Origin: DAIOEK01 sp963721445
GTDB lineage: Bacteria; Chloroflexota; Anaerolineae; Anaerolineales; Anaerolineaceae
Direction of reading: 5' to 3'
Length of the DNA: 64,000 bases
NCBI GenBank assembly: GCA_963721445.1
Contig: CAVRIZ010000008.1
Span: 1 to 64,000 of the forward strand
Shown here: positions 24,852-34,073 of the stretch, one piece after another
How positions within the stretch are numbered: the stretch's first letter is position 1
Layout: each line of letters begins with the position of its first letter
The notes under the pieces: generated by a model
Databases searched by the model: none
The model's input: the letters and a program-made list of their open reading frames with translations, nothing else
What the model was told of the DNA's origin: nothing
Program-made: the position numbers and the translations under genes

Positions 24852-27302
24852 ATGGCTATGCGCAAACCAACCCCTATTGTCTCTTTTTTTTATTCGTCAA
24901 TCATCATATTAATCATATTATCTTCCTGCTCCCCTTCCACATCCTCACAAAAATCCGATTTATTTTCCGCTGACCAACTTGTCGATTTGTCATTTAAAGT
25001 AATTCCATTGGCGGAAAATTCCTGCCCTATTCAACAACTCGATATTGTATTGTTTGATGATTTAAATGGTCAGTCTTCGAACCAGACAATTATCCCCCTT
25101 ACAAAAACTGCGGATGCTTTTTATAAAACCACCATCCAGGCTGAGCTCGGTTCCACTCTACGCTACCAGTACCGGATAGATGGTAAATTATCAGAATTAA
25201 CTCCAGATTATCAACCAGCTTTTTTCCATTCGTTTACTGTGGGCGGTTACGATGAAATTCAAGATGTGATATCAACCTGGGAAGGATGCAAAGTTGAAAC
25301 AGAGACAGGTTCCATTTACGGGCAGGTCACGCTCGATGGTTTACCCGCTCAAGGACTATGGATCCAGGCGGTTGGAATGTCTTCCACAACTCACTTCGAC
25401 GGATCGTTTTATTTTTCCTCTGCTCCCATCGGTCAATATCACTTACAGGTTTCCCACCCTGAAGGAAAAACAAGTCCATTTCAGCAGCTCGTCCGTGTGG
25501 ATTCAGGGAAAGTAACCAAGGTCAATCTGCATTTACGATCCAATAAAATGGTCGATGTAACGTTCATCGTCACTGCGCCAAACCGATCAGATAACGAAGA
25601 TCTGTCCATCAAGTTGGTGTCAAACCATCCAGATTTGGGTGGTTTTTCTTTTAATACACCTTCTGGAATAATCCATTCTTCCTCTCCCCTTCCGGTGCTC
25701 ATTCACCAGGATCGGAATATTTATTACTATAGTACGCAGCTATATTCAGGTACCAATTTTCGATATTATTACACCCTGGGTGATGAACGATGGAATACTG
25801 AAAGGGATGATAGATACAAACCCCTGATCAGACAGATCCAAATTCCTGTAGAGAACATTACTATCAATGACTCGATAAACACGTTCAATGATTACCCAGC
25901 CCTATCTCCTATTCTTTTTCGAATCAAGACACCGGCAAATACACCGTCTACGGATATCGTTTCAATCCAACTTAAGCAAACCAATTGGACTCCACCCGTA
26001 GAGATGAATCGTATATCGGATTTTGTCTGGGAGTATTATTTAACCTCCGGATACGATCTACTTAACCCACTCTATTATCGTTTCTGTAGAAATGGCCAAT
26101 GTGGATTAGCAGATGAAGATACGACGGCAGGATTTGCTGCTGAGGGTTTTAGTCTTGACCCAAAAACGAAAAACCGAACAGTGAATCACGAGATCAGTGC
26201 ATGGAAGTGGCTGCCTGCCAGTGATCGAAAAACAAAGTTAACGGTTAGCTCATCCATCCATGAGAAAGACCGAGATAATTATTGGAGTGGAGTGGAATGG
26301 ACTACCTGTATGGATCCTTCTTGGAGAGATTTTATCCCTCTTGCGGTAGACCATTCAGTTGCCCTCTCATCGAATTGGATCATCCTCCGCCCGGGGTTTT
26401 CTATCGATCCTGTTCCATATCAAGTCGTATCGGATGCGAACCAAACTTATTACCTTGATCAGGCGAAAATAAGAGTAGATCACTACAAGGACACCAAGAA
26501 ACCTTTTATTGCCATTTTTCCAACACCTACCCTGGAGCAACCGATCGAGGACTGGCTGAAGAATAAAAAAGATAGTCCGGATTTTTGGCAACAATGGTCG
26601 GTATTGTATCAACTATCGGTCTTAGATTTTGCATCGTATGCCGCCTTGAATGGATTTGACGCCATAATCCTGGGTGGTGAATGGATCGTCCCATTCCTGC
26701 CATCAGATCCCGATCCGTCACTACAGAATTCGATATCCCCGTTGGATGCGGATACATATTGGGTGAATTTGATTCAGGAGATTCGAAAAGTTTTCAAGGG
26801 GAAAATCGTCTTCGCCCTTCCTGCAGATGTCCATTATTCTGATCCCCCACTGTTTCTCGATAAAACAGATGCCATCTATTCAATACTGACTCATCCAGAA
26901 CAATTTTCACAAAACCTGAAAGATGATCTCACAAAATTATTGGATACAAGAGTCAAAATCCTGCAAGAGACTTATCATAAACCAATCGTGATCGGGATAA
27001 ATTTCCCGTCCATCTCCAGGATTACTCCGCAGACGATCAGCACGATGGAAGGACCCTGTCATAAGCCCTATGGATTTGAGTGGACAACCCTGGCAACATC
27101 TTTTCCTGTCGATCTGCAAACTCAGGTGAATTACTATTCCATCCTTTTATACCTGATAAATGAAAGGGATTGGATTCAAGGTTTTATATCGCAGGGGTAT
27201 TATCCGGTGGTCGATACGCTGGATTTTAGTTCAAGTATTGGTGGCAAACCCACCTCGGGCATTATCCAATACTGGAATCAAACCATTTTTCCAGCCCAAT
27301 AG
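24852..27302 (+). CDS. Large lipoprotein with starch-binding-like domains and a C-terminal TIM-barrel-like region
   Basis: 816 aa. A signal peptide with lipobox ILSSC predicts membrane anchoring. Several beta domains follow: residues of about 40-140 and 230-345 look like CBM20/CBM25-type starch-binding folds (RYQYRIDGK, FRYYYTLGDERWNTERDDR), with a carboxypeptidase-regulatory-like domain between them (GSIYGQVTLDGLPAQG... YHLQVSHPEG). The last 300 residues (FASYAALNGFDAIILGGEWIVPF, KIVFALPADVHYSDPP) look like a glycoside-hydrolase barrel resembling GH113-type proteins. Substrate unknown. The start may also be ATG 24858. Its first codons coincide with one copy of the dispersed 13-bp motif. Confidence 0.78.
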   Translation: MAMRKPTPIVSFFYSSIIILIILSSCSPSTSSQKSDLFSADQLVDLSFKVIPLAENSCPIQQLDIVLFDDLNGQSSNQTIIPLTKTADAFYKTTIQAELGSTLRYQYRIDGKLSELTPDYQPAFFHSFTVGGYDEIQDVISTWEGCKVETETGSIYGQVTLDGLPAQGLWIQAVGMSSTTHFDGSFYFSSAPIGQYHLQVSHPEGKTSPFQQLVRVDSGKVTKVNLHLRSNKMVDVTFIVTAPNRSDNEDLSIKLVSNHPDLGGFSFNTPSGIIHSSSPLPVLIHQDRNIYYYSTQLYSGTNFRYYYTLGDERWNTERDDRYKPLIRQIQIPVENITINDSINTFNDYPALSPILFRIKTPANTPSTDIVSIQLKQTNWTPPVEMNRISDFVWEYYLTSGYDLLNPLYYRFCRNGQCGLADEDTTAGFAAEGFSLDPKTKNRTVNHEISAWKWLPASDRKTKLTVSSSIHEKDRDNYWSGVEWTTCMDPSWRDFIPLAVDHSVALSSNWIILRPGFSIDPVPYQVVSDANQTYYLDQAKIRVDHYKDTKKPFIAIFPTPTLEQPIEDWLKNKKDSPDFWQQWSVLYQLSVLDFASYAALNGFDAIILGGEWIVPFLPSDPDPSLQNSISPLDADTYWVNLIQEIRKVFKGKIVFALPADVHYSDPPLFLDKTDAIYSILTHPEQFSQNLKDDLTKLLDTRVKILQETYHKPIVIGINFPSISRITPQTISTMEGPCHKPYGFEWTTLATSFPVDLQTQVNYYSILLYLINERDWIQGFISQGYYPVVDTLDFSSSIGGKPTSGIIQYWNQTIFPAQ

Positions 27303-27310
27303 GAGGAACA

Positions 27311-28867
27311 TTGACCTACTTATCTGGCAAGGTGTCAACGATGGAGTATTTGAATAAGAAAGGCATTCACCCAGTCAGCAATTTGTGGATTAATGTAGAA
27401 AATGACAAATTAATCGAAGATATCCTGGCTCAAAAAGAAGGTGTTCAAACAAACTCGGGCGCAATCGCCGTTACAACCGGTAAGAATACGGGTAGATCAC
27501 CCTATGATAAGTACCTTGTTGCAGACTCTGACCGTGCTTCGATCTGGTGGAGTAAAACGACAAAAGCAATGTCTGCATCACAGTACTCACAGATCAGGGG
27601 ACGATTGACCAGACATCTCGAAAAAAGACCACTCTATATTCAACACCTTTCTGCCTGTCGTCCTCCGAAGTACAACATGCTTCTGACCGTAGTCACCGAA
27701 ACAGCCTGGCATAGCCTATTTTCTAAAAATCTTTTCCTACCAGGCGATCCGGATAAGGAATCGGAGTATTTAATCCTCCATTCACCCACCTGTTTCGCGC
27801 ATCCAGAAACTGACAACACTGCATCCCCAGTATTTATCATCATCAATTTCGATCAAAAAGAGATCATTATTGGTGGAACCGGTTATGCAGGAGAAATCAA
27901 AAAGGCAGTTTTCACTTTATTAAATTTTGTTCTTCCCACGCGAAATGTCCTTCCCATGCATTGCTCCGCGACAGCCGGAGCACAAGGCGATGTCAGTCTC
28001 TTTTTTGGGTTGTCTGGTACCGGCAAGACAACACTCTCCTCTGATCAGGAACGGTTCCTGATCGGTGATGATGAGCACGGTTGGTCTGATGATGGAATTT
28101 TTAATTTTGAAGGCGGTTGTTATGCAAAAACTATCCGCCTGAGTAAAGAATACGAACCGGTTATATGGAATGCGGTCAGACAGGTCGGAAGTGTGCTAGA
28201 AAATGTGATCTTCGATCAAAAAACCGGCCAGGTGAACTTTGATGATAATAGACTTACCGAGAATACTCGAGGAGCATATCCCCTTGATTTTATTCCCAAC
28301 ATATATACCCAAGATACAGCTCAGCATCCAAACCACCTATTTTTTCTCAGTGCGGATGCCTTCGGGGTTCTCCCGGCAATTGCGAAACTAAATGCGCAGC
28401 AGACCATGGAATATTTCCTTGCCGGGTACACCTCAAAACTGGCAGGAACTGAAAAGGGATTGAAACCTTCGCCAACACCCACATTTTCCGCCTGTTTCGC
28501 GGCGCCATTTCTTCCCAGACCACCTCAGGTTTACGCCAAACAACTAGTAGAACGTATAAATTGCCATCAATCCTCTGTGTGGCTGATCAATACTGGGTGG
28601 TTTGGTGGTGCATATGGTGTAGGTCAGCGATTCCCATTACCCATCACTCGAAAGATAATTAAATCAGTAATAGAGGGTGAAATGGAGCATTTAGAGATGG
28701 AAATCGATCCGGTCTTTGGATTATCCATTCCAAAATCATGCCCAGGTGTACCGGATACCTACTTGATTCCTTCCAAGAGTTGGGCAAACCCCGAACAATA
28801 CTACGAAACGGCTCTAAAGCTTTTGGCAGCCTTCAAGGAGAATGAGAAGCGCCTAAGGCTATTGTAA
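27311..28867 (+). CDS. pckA: Phosphoenolpyruvate carboxykinase (ATP)
   Basis: Converts oxaloacetate and ATP to phosphoenolpyruvate, CO2 and ADP in gluconeogenesis. 518 aa. RSPYDKYL is the substrate Arg segment, GLSGTGKTTLS the kinase P-loop, and GDDEHGW the metal-binding kinase-2 motif; TENTRGAYPLDFIPN is also typical. The ATP type is inferred from family length and these motifs. The TTG at 27311 has AGGAGG 4 nt upstream, so I start there; ATG 27341 (MEYLNKKGI) is a possible alternative. Confidence 0.93.
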   Translation: MTYLSGKVSTMEYLNKKGIHPVSNLWINVENDKLIEDILAQKEGVQTNSGAIAVTTGKNTGRSPYDKYLVADSDRASIWWSKTTKAMSASQYSQIRGRLTRHLEKRPLYIQHLSACRPPKYNMLLTVVTETAWHSLFSKNLFLPGDPDKESEYLILHSPTCFAHPETDNTASPVFIIINFDQKEIIIGGTGYAGEIKKAVFTLLNFVLPTRNVLPMHCSATAGAQGDVSLFFGLSGTGKTTLSSDQERFLIGDDEHGWSDDGIFNFEGGCYAKTIRLSKEYEPVIWNAVRQVGSVLENVIFDQKTGQVNFDDNRLTENTRGAYPLDFIPNIYTQDTAQHPNHLFFLSADAFGVLPAIAKLNAQQTMEYFLAGYTSKLAGTEKGLKPSPTPTFSACFAAPFLPRPPQVYAKQLVERINCHQSSVWLINTGWFGGAYGVGQRFPLPITRKIIKSVIEGEMEHLEMEIDPVFGLSIPKSCPGVPDTYLIPSKSWANPEQYYETALKLLAAFKENEKRLRLL

Positions 28868-28872
28868 ATTCT

Positions 28873-29628
28873 TCAGGTAAGGCGGGTTATCCAGAGCACA
28901 AAAACTGCCATCGCGATAAACGGACCGTAGGGTATGGTCCGATATGGTTTATATTTTTTCCGAATAAGAGAAAAAACGATCAAAATCAGGCTGTAAAATC
29001 CACCCAGGAGTATTCCAAAGAAAAGGCCGATGATTATCCCTGGCCAGCCAAGTAACAAACCGCACACACCCGCCAGAGTAACGTCCCCGAACCCAAGCCC
29101 TTCCTCCACCGGCGTGCCACGTCTTTTTGAAAGGAATAGACCAAACCATATTCCGATAAGGTAAAGGAGGTACATTAATCCAAACCCTGTTATACCCCCG
29201 AGAAGTGTAGCAATTCCGCCATGCCTTATATATCCAATTATTCCCAGACAAACAGCACCGATGATACTAATAGGATGTAGTATCAGATGATGCTCAATAT
29301 CAATAATGATGACCAAGGAGAAAAACAGGAATACAAAGACTCCTTGAATAATGGTCAAAGGTGATTGGATGAAGTAGGTCGCGATGAGAATTGTAATTAG
29401 AAAAACCGCGGAGCTCACGATCCGATGTCTCAGTGAGACGGTTTTTCCGCACACAGAACATGGTCAATTCAGCAAATATCTGCTAATCCCAAAATCTGAA
29501 TGGCAATCATCACAAGCGGAAACTGTCAGTTTTCGGTACAATGGAAGTACATCGGCTAGATAATTAATTACCGCGCTGAAAACCCAGCCAAGGATTGCCG
29601 ATGTCACAAGCAGAATTTCTGGTTTCAT
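28873..29628 (-). pseudogene. Prepilin peptidase-like (A24) protein, interrupted by an in-frame TGA
   Basis: Membrane aspartic protease family that trims type IV pilin leaders. The first 54 codons start at ATG 29626-29628 (AAAGG upstream) and give a membrane segment and the zinc site half CDDC, ending at TGA 29464-29466. The same frame continues with PCSVCGKTVSLRHRIV, which supplies the other CxxC, then membrane segments with catalytic Asp in IDIEHHLI and GFGDV. The TGA sits where related proteins often have a tryptophan or similar residue (LLN-stop-PCSVC). Without the stop it is about 250 residues, a normal size. Sequence error, recent nonsense mutation or readthrough are all possible. Convergent with pckA. 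Confidence 0.85.
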
Positions 29629-29674
29629 GGTAACCTTTCCGAAATCATATCCACAATTATAGCAGGAGGACATA

Positions 29675-30955
29675 ATGGAGCAATTTATTATCCACGGCGG
29701 AATCCCCCTCCAGGGTGAAATGACTCCTTCAGGTAATAAGAATTCGACTTTGCCACTGCTGGCAGCCTGCATCCTAACCGACCAACCGGTGATCCTCCAT
29801 AATATCCCCCATATACGTGATGTTATGACCATGCGGGCTTTATTAGAAAGCCTGGGTGTCGTATTCGAGGAAATTGGTCCGCATTCCTGGCAAATTCAAG
29901 CCAAAGACCTTCGACCTGCAGATCTTGATCCCGATATTTGCCGTAAGATACGTGCTTCCATCCTTTTAGCAGGGCCGATGGTTGCCCGACTTGGAGAACT
30001 GCATCTCCCCCCACCTGGTGGAGATGTGATCGGACGCCGCAGGGTAGATACCCATATGATCGCAATAAAAGCCCTGGGTGCCGATGCCAATTATGATCGA
30101 ATGTTTCATTTCAAGGCAAAAAAGCTCACCGGAGCCAGTATTTTATTGGATGAAGCCAGTGTCACTGGAACTGAAAATGCGATTATGGCTTGTGTCACGG
30201 CGGAAGGTCATTCCGTTATTCAAAATGCCGCATCGGAACCTCACGTACAAGAACTCTGTCACTTCTTAAATGTTCTGGGCGCCCAAATTCATAATATCGG
30301 TTCCAATACTCTCCATATTGATGGAGTCCCGTCTTTACATGGTGGTGAATTCACCATCGGACCGGATTACTTAGAGGTAATCAGTTTTGTCGGCGCAGCC
30401 GTCGTAACTAAAGGGACCATCCGTATTCGAAATGCGGGACATGAGTATTTGGATATGATCCGACTGGTTTTAGGTCGACTGGGAGTTGAATGGGAAAAGG
30501 ATGGGCCAGATCTCGTTGTTCCATCCCACCAGCCGATGAATGTCGAACAGGACCTGGGAGGTGCGATACCAACCATCAACGTGATGCCCTGGCCAGCCTT
30601 CCCGACAGATCTGATGAGTATTGCCATTACCATTTCCACCCAATCACATGGAACCGTTCTGTTCCATGACTGGATGTACCCATCCCGGATGTATTTTACA
30701 GATAAGCTTGTTTCCATGGGTGCCCAGATCGTACTTTGCGATCCGCACCGGTGTATCGTCCAGGGACCTACCCGCTTATACCCGGAGAAAATGGAAAGTC
30801 CAGATATCCGAGCCGGAATGGCGCTTGTCCTCGCCGCCCTCTCAGCGGAAGGCAAATCGGTGATTCGTAATATCGGACAGATCGATCGTGGATATGAATT
30901 GGTCGATACAAAGCTGGCCAATCTTGGTGCCAGGATCGAAAGAACAGAAGGTTAA
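29675..30955 (+). CDS. murA: UDP-N-acetylglucosamine 1-carboxyvinyltransferase
   Basis: First committed step of peptidoglycan synthesis: transfers enolpyruvate from PEP to UDP-GlcNAc. 426 aa; K22 in PSGNKNS and the loop PPPGGDVIGRRRVDTH are visible. The loop residue that is Cys115 in E. coli MurA is Asp117 here. Asp at this site keeps activity but gives natural fosfomycin resistance in other bacteria. AGGAGG lies 5 nt before ATG 29675. It diverges from the prepilin peptidase gene over 46 bp. Confidence 0.96.
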   Translation: MEQFIIHGGIPLQGEMTPSGNKNSTLPLLAACILTDQPVILHNIPHIRDVMTMRALLESLGVVFEEIGPHSWQIQAKDLRPADLDPDICRKIRASILLAGPMVARLGELHLPPPGGDVIGRRRVDTHMIAIKALGADANYDRMFHFKAKKLTGASILLDEASVTGTENAIMACVTAEGHSVIQNAASEPHVQELCHFLNVLGAQIHNIGSNTLHIDGVPSLHGGEFTIGPDYLEVISFVGAAVVTKGTIRIRNAGHEYLDMIRLVLGRLGVEWEKDGPDLVVPSHQPMNVEQDLGGAIPTINVMPWPAFPTDLMSIAITISTQSHGTVLFHDWMYPSRMYFTDKLVSMGAQIVLCDPHRCIVQGPTRLYPEKMESPDIRAGMALVLAALSAEGKSVIRNIGQIDRGYELVDTKLANLGARIERTEG

Positions 30956-30961
30956 ACATAT

Positions 30962-30993
30962 AGAGGCGTTCCATAATGAAAAGGAACGCCTCT
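30962..30993. terminator. Terminator hairpin between murA and trxA
   Basis: Perfect 11-bp stem (30962-30972 with 30983-30993) with a 10-nt A-rich loop, 6 nt after the murA stop and 18 nt after the trxA stop on the other strand. Probably works in both directions. Confidence 0.75.
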
Positions 30994-31011
30994 TATAAAT
31001 TAATCCGTGAT

Positions 31012-31356
31012 CTATTTCGCTTCGTTCACAACATCCATAAATTGATTTACCGCATCCCTGATCGAAGATTCCGGAGTGGCACCGACCTGGCGATGGATTA
31101 TTTTTCCTTTATAGAAGAAAAGCATGGTCGGAATTCCTTGAACACCATACCTGGTTGCCCAATCTGGATTTTCATCCGTATTTACCTTCGCGATGATAAG
31201 TTTTCCATCTAGTTCGTTTGATATTTTTTCCAGGACAGGTGCGATCATTTTACACGGGCCGCACCATGGCGCCCAAAAATCAACGATCACAGGTAATTCT
31301 GCCTTTAGGACACTCTTATCGAATCCGGCATCGGTCACATGTATGGGTTCGCTCAT
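31012..31356 (-). CDS. trxA: Thioredoxin
   Basis: 114 aa, single Trx fold with the redox motif FWAPWCGPCK and the cis-proline GIPTML. Reduces protein disulphides in the cytosol; partner reductase is not in the window. ATG 31354-31356 follows AGGAG by 9 nt; an ATG three codons earlier is too close to it. Single-gene transcript, facing murA. Confidence 0.96.
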   Translation of the reverse strand: MSEPIHVTDAGFDKSVLKAELPVIVDFWAPWCGPCKMIAPVLEKISNELDGKLIIAKVNTDENPDWATRYGVQGIPTMLFFYKGKIIHRQVGATPESSIRDAVNQFMDVVNEAK

Positions 31357-31486
31357 TATCTGCATCTCCTATTAATATTATGGATCTAATTATAGATGAG
31401 TCTGGCATTTTCGGAAGGAAAATGTTACCGCGACTTTTATACCTGTGCCGGTTTCAATCATCCTTTTTTGTTGTACAATGATTTTT

Positions 31487-32203
31487 ATGGAAATTCAGAT
31501 AGCGGTAGCCAAGACCAATAAATATGCATCCACGGAGAGCGGGGATACGCTTGAGGTCATCGAAAGACCCAACGGAGGATTATCCGTTGTTCTCGCTGAT
31601 GGGCAAACCTCCGGCAAGGGAGCTAAAGCCGTATCCGGGCTGGTAGTGCGAAAGGTGATTTCTCTTCTAGCGGAAGGCGTGAGAGATGGCGCAGCTGCCA
31701 GAGCTGCCTCAGATTATCTCTACACCGAGAAGAACGGAAAAGTAAGCGCAACCCTTAATATATTTTCCATTGATTTCCTGACTAAAACGCTGGTGATCTC
31801 TCGTAACAATCCCAGCCCGGTATTTATCTCAAAAAAAGATAAGATGGATTGCCTTTCCGGGACAAGCCAGGCGATTGGGACATCTCGAAATATTCGTCCT
31901 TCCATCACTGAGATCCCCATCACAATGGGTTTGACTGCCGTTATGTTCACCGATGGGCTGATGACGGCTGGTGAGCGGAAAGGTCGCCAGTTGGATATCT
32001 GTACAGCCCTCGATGCTCTGCTTGAAGAGCAAAGCCCGGGGTCACAAACGATCGCGGATGCTCTCCTCGCCCAGGCATTACGCCTGGATGATGGTCGACC
32101 AGTGGACGACGTGAGTGTCGTGGTATTACGGGTTCTTGAACAAAATACCGATGAAATCCGCCGGATGTTGGTTCGGTTACCGGTTCCCCCTCTTTATCAG
32201 TGA
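31487..32203 (+). CDS. SpoIIE/PP2C-type serine phosphatase
   Basis: 238 aa. Short SpoIIE-like phosphatase: VLADGQTSGKGAKAVSG (metal-binding DG), SATLNIFSIDF, VISRNNPSPVFISK, MFTDGLMTAGE and RPVDDVSVVVLRV give the metal-site aspartates. Usually such phosphatases act on anti-sigma-factor antagonists; no STAS or kinase gene is adjacent, so the target is unknown. ATG 31487 has no Shine-Dalgarno sequence, but TACAAT (31474-31479) ends 7 nt before it, suggesting leaderless mRNA. The stop overlaps the next gene by 4 bp. Confidence 0.85.
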   Translation: MEIQIAVAKTNKYASTESGDTLEVIERPNGGLSVVLADGQTSGKGAKAVSGLVVRKVISLLAEGVRDGAAARAASDYLYTEKNGKVSATLNIFSIDFLTKTLVISRNNPSPVFISKKDKMDCLSGTSQAIGTSRNIRPSITEIPITMGLTAVMFTDGLMTAGERKGRQLDICTALDALLEEQSPGSQTIADALLAQALRLDDGRPVDDVSVVVLRVLEQNTDEIRRMLVRLPVPPLYQ

Positions 32204-32583
32204 TATCCCCACAAAAAGGATCTATTTTAATTGGTTTGGTTGGACCATGCGGGTCAGGAAAATCCACGTTAACTGTATTACTGGTGGCTGAAGGCTATCG
32301 GGTAAGACCGATTGCCCAGGAGCATTCTTTCGTGCCATCCATGTGGCAAAAGATCACCAACCCTGATATCCTGGTTTTTCTGGATGCTTCTTACCAAACT
32401 ACAAAACTTCGACGACAATTGGATTGGACCGAAAAGGAGTACCTAGAGCAACACAGACGACTGGAGCATGCCCGCGCTCATGCGGATCTATATATAATGA
32501 CAGACCCGCTTACTCCAATTCAAGTGTTGGAAATCATTCTGAAGCATATCGAAACCCAATCCACTGGACGGCCGAAAATCTAA
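32200..32583 (+). CDS. Small P-loop NTPase/kinase-like protein
   Basis: 127 aa. P-loop GLVGPCGSGKSTL at the N terminus, then FLDASYQTTKLRRQLDWTEKEYLEQHRRLEHARAHADLYI, which resembles the lid and base region of small nucleotide or cofactor kinases such as cytidylate or dephospho-CoA kinase, but the usual substrate segments are missing. Start GTG 32200 overlaps the phosphatase stop (GTGA). Function not assigned. Confidence 0.75.
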   Translation: MISPQKGSILIGLVGPCGSGKSTLTVLLVAEGYRVRPIAQEHSFVPSMWQKITNPDILVFLDASYQTTKLRRQLDWTEKEYLEQHRRLEHARAHADLYIMTDPLTPIQVLEIILKHIETQSTGRPKI

Positions 32584-32672
32584 CGAACCCTACTCATGCA
32601 ATACCAATGAAGGTATAATCACCCAATCCGGCCAGCACGAGCTGGCATTTGTGTGAATTGGAGGAATACCGC

Positions 32673-34061
32673 ATGAATCGACGTAACTACATCATTCTCG
32701 CCGCGATCGTCCTCCTGGTTGCCGTGGCACTTTGGATCGATCTACCCGGTAATCCAGGTATCCAACTAGGAAGCTTTACGAGATCGCTGGAGACCCAGTT
32801 AGGGTTGGATTTACGAGGAGGATTACAAGTTTTATTAGAGGCGGATCTTCCCGCAGACACCCCGATCGACCCACAATCCTTGCAAGATGCAAAACAAATC
32901 GTTGAAAACCGAAGCAATGGTCTCGGCGTGAGCGAAGTAGTGTTCCAGGTCGCCGGTACTCGCAGGATCGTAGGCGAATTCCCCGGTCTAACCAATGTGG
33001 ACGAAGTTCTCGATGTTCTTAAACAAACGGGGCAACTTGAATTCGTAGATATGGGTAGCGCACCAGCCCCTGAGGGTTCCATTATCGAAACCGATCAAGG
33101 CAAATTGGATACAACTGCTGCACCGGTATCACCGACTTCCACACCGGAAACCGTGACCACACCTGCGACCGATACCAGTGTTCCTCCAACGGTTTACCAC
33201 ACAGTGATGACTGGTTCTGAATTAAAGACGGTAGCAGTCAATCGTACTCAGGTCGGGAAGTATGTAGTTGAATTCACACTTAAACCTGATGGGGCAAAAA
33301 CCTTCAAAGATTACACCACTGCCAATGTGGGGAAATACCTGGCTATTGTTCTGGATAAACGGGTAATTTCAACCCCGGTCATCAACTCCGCGATCACCGA
33401 AGGTTCCGGAATGATCGAAGGAAATTTCACCGTTGAATCAGCCAATGCCCTTGCGATCCAACTCCGCTATGGCTCTCTCCCGGTACCGCTAAAGGTCGTA
33501 GAGAGCAGGATCATTGGTCCTACCCTTGGTGAAGATTCTTTAAATAAATCATTGGTCGCCGGCATCGTAGGCTTGATAATCGTGATCCTGTTCATGGCTA
33601 TCTATTATCGTCTCCCTGGTATTGTTGCCAATATTTCCCTGATTATCTTCGGACTACTCACCTTCGCACTCTATAAAGTGATCCCGATCACACTCACATT
33701 ACCGGGCATAGCAGGTCTATTACTGAGCACCGGTTCGGCGTTGGATTCAAATATCCTGATCTTTGAACGATTGAAAGAAGAACTTTTGGCAGGACGCACC
33801 ATAAAACAAGCCGTTCAACTCGCCTGGACCAGAGCCTGGCCTTCGATCCGTGATTCGAATATTGCGACCATTATCACCTGTATCATTCTCTACTGGTTTG
33901 GTTCATCCTTCGGTGCGAGCATTGTTAAAGGGTTTGCAGTCACCCTGATATTAGGTGTGGGTGTATCACTTTTCTGCGCACTTCTGGTTACGCGTACTCT
34001 CCTTGCCCTTGTGCTTGAACGCTTCAAACCGACCAATCTACCCCGCTGGTTTGGGCTCTAA
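32673..34061 (+). CDS. secD: Protein translocase subunit SecD
   Basis: 462 aa. Integral membrane partner of SecYEG that pulls proteins across the membrane using the proton gradient. One N-terminal membrane segment, LGLDLRGGLQVLLEADLP (the D1 signature), a periplasmic-type loop with a Thr/Pro-rich stretch near 140-185, and five C-terminal segments with ALDSNILIFERLKEELLAGRT. Start ATG 32673 follows GGAGGA by 7 nt; an earlier in-frame ATG at 32649 is not needed. secF follows 12 nt on. Confidence 0.95.
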   Translation: MNRRNYIILAAIVLLVAVALWIDLPGNPGIQLGSFTRSLETQLGLDLRGGLQVLLEADLPADTPIDPQSLQDAKQIVENRSNGLGVSEVVFQVAGTRRIVGEFPGLTNVDEVLDVLKQTGQLEFVDMGSAPAPEGSIIETDQGKLDTTAAPVSPTSTPETVTTPATDTSVPPTVYHTVMTGSELKTVAVNRTQVGKYVVEFTLKPDGAKTFKDYTTANVGKYLAIVLDKRVISTPVINSAITEGSGMIEGNFTVESANALAIQLRYGSLPVPLKVVESRIIGPTLGEDSLNKSLVAGIVGLIIVILFMAIYYRLPGIVANISLIIFGLLTFALYKVIPITLTLPGIAGLLLSTGSALDSNILIFERLKEELLAGRTIKQAVQLAWTRAWPSIRDSNIATIITCIILYWFGSSFGASIVKGFAVTLILGVGVSLFCALLVTRTLLALVLERFKPTNLPRWFGL

Positions 34062-34073
34062 GAGGTTAACCAC

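Noticed and set aside
29464..29466. UGA as tryptophan or selenocysteine in the prepilin peptidase
   Set aside because: prfB shows UGA is a stop here, and no selenocysteine-like position or SECIS hairpin was evident.
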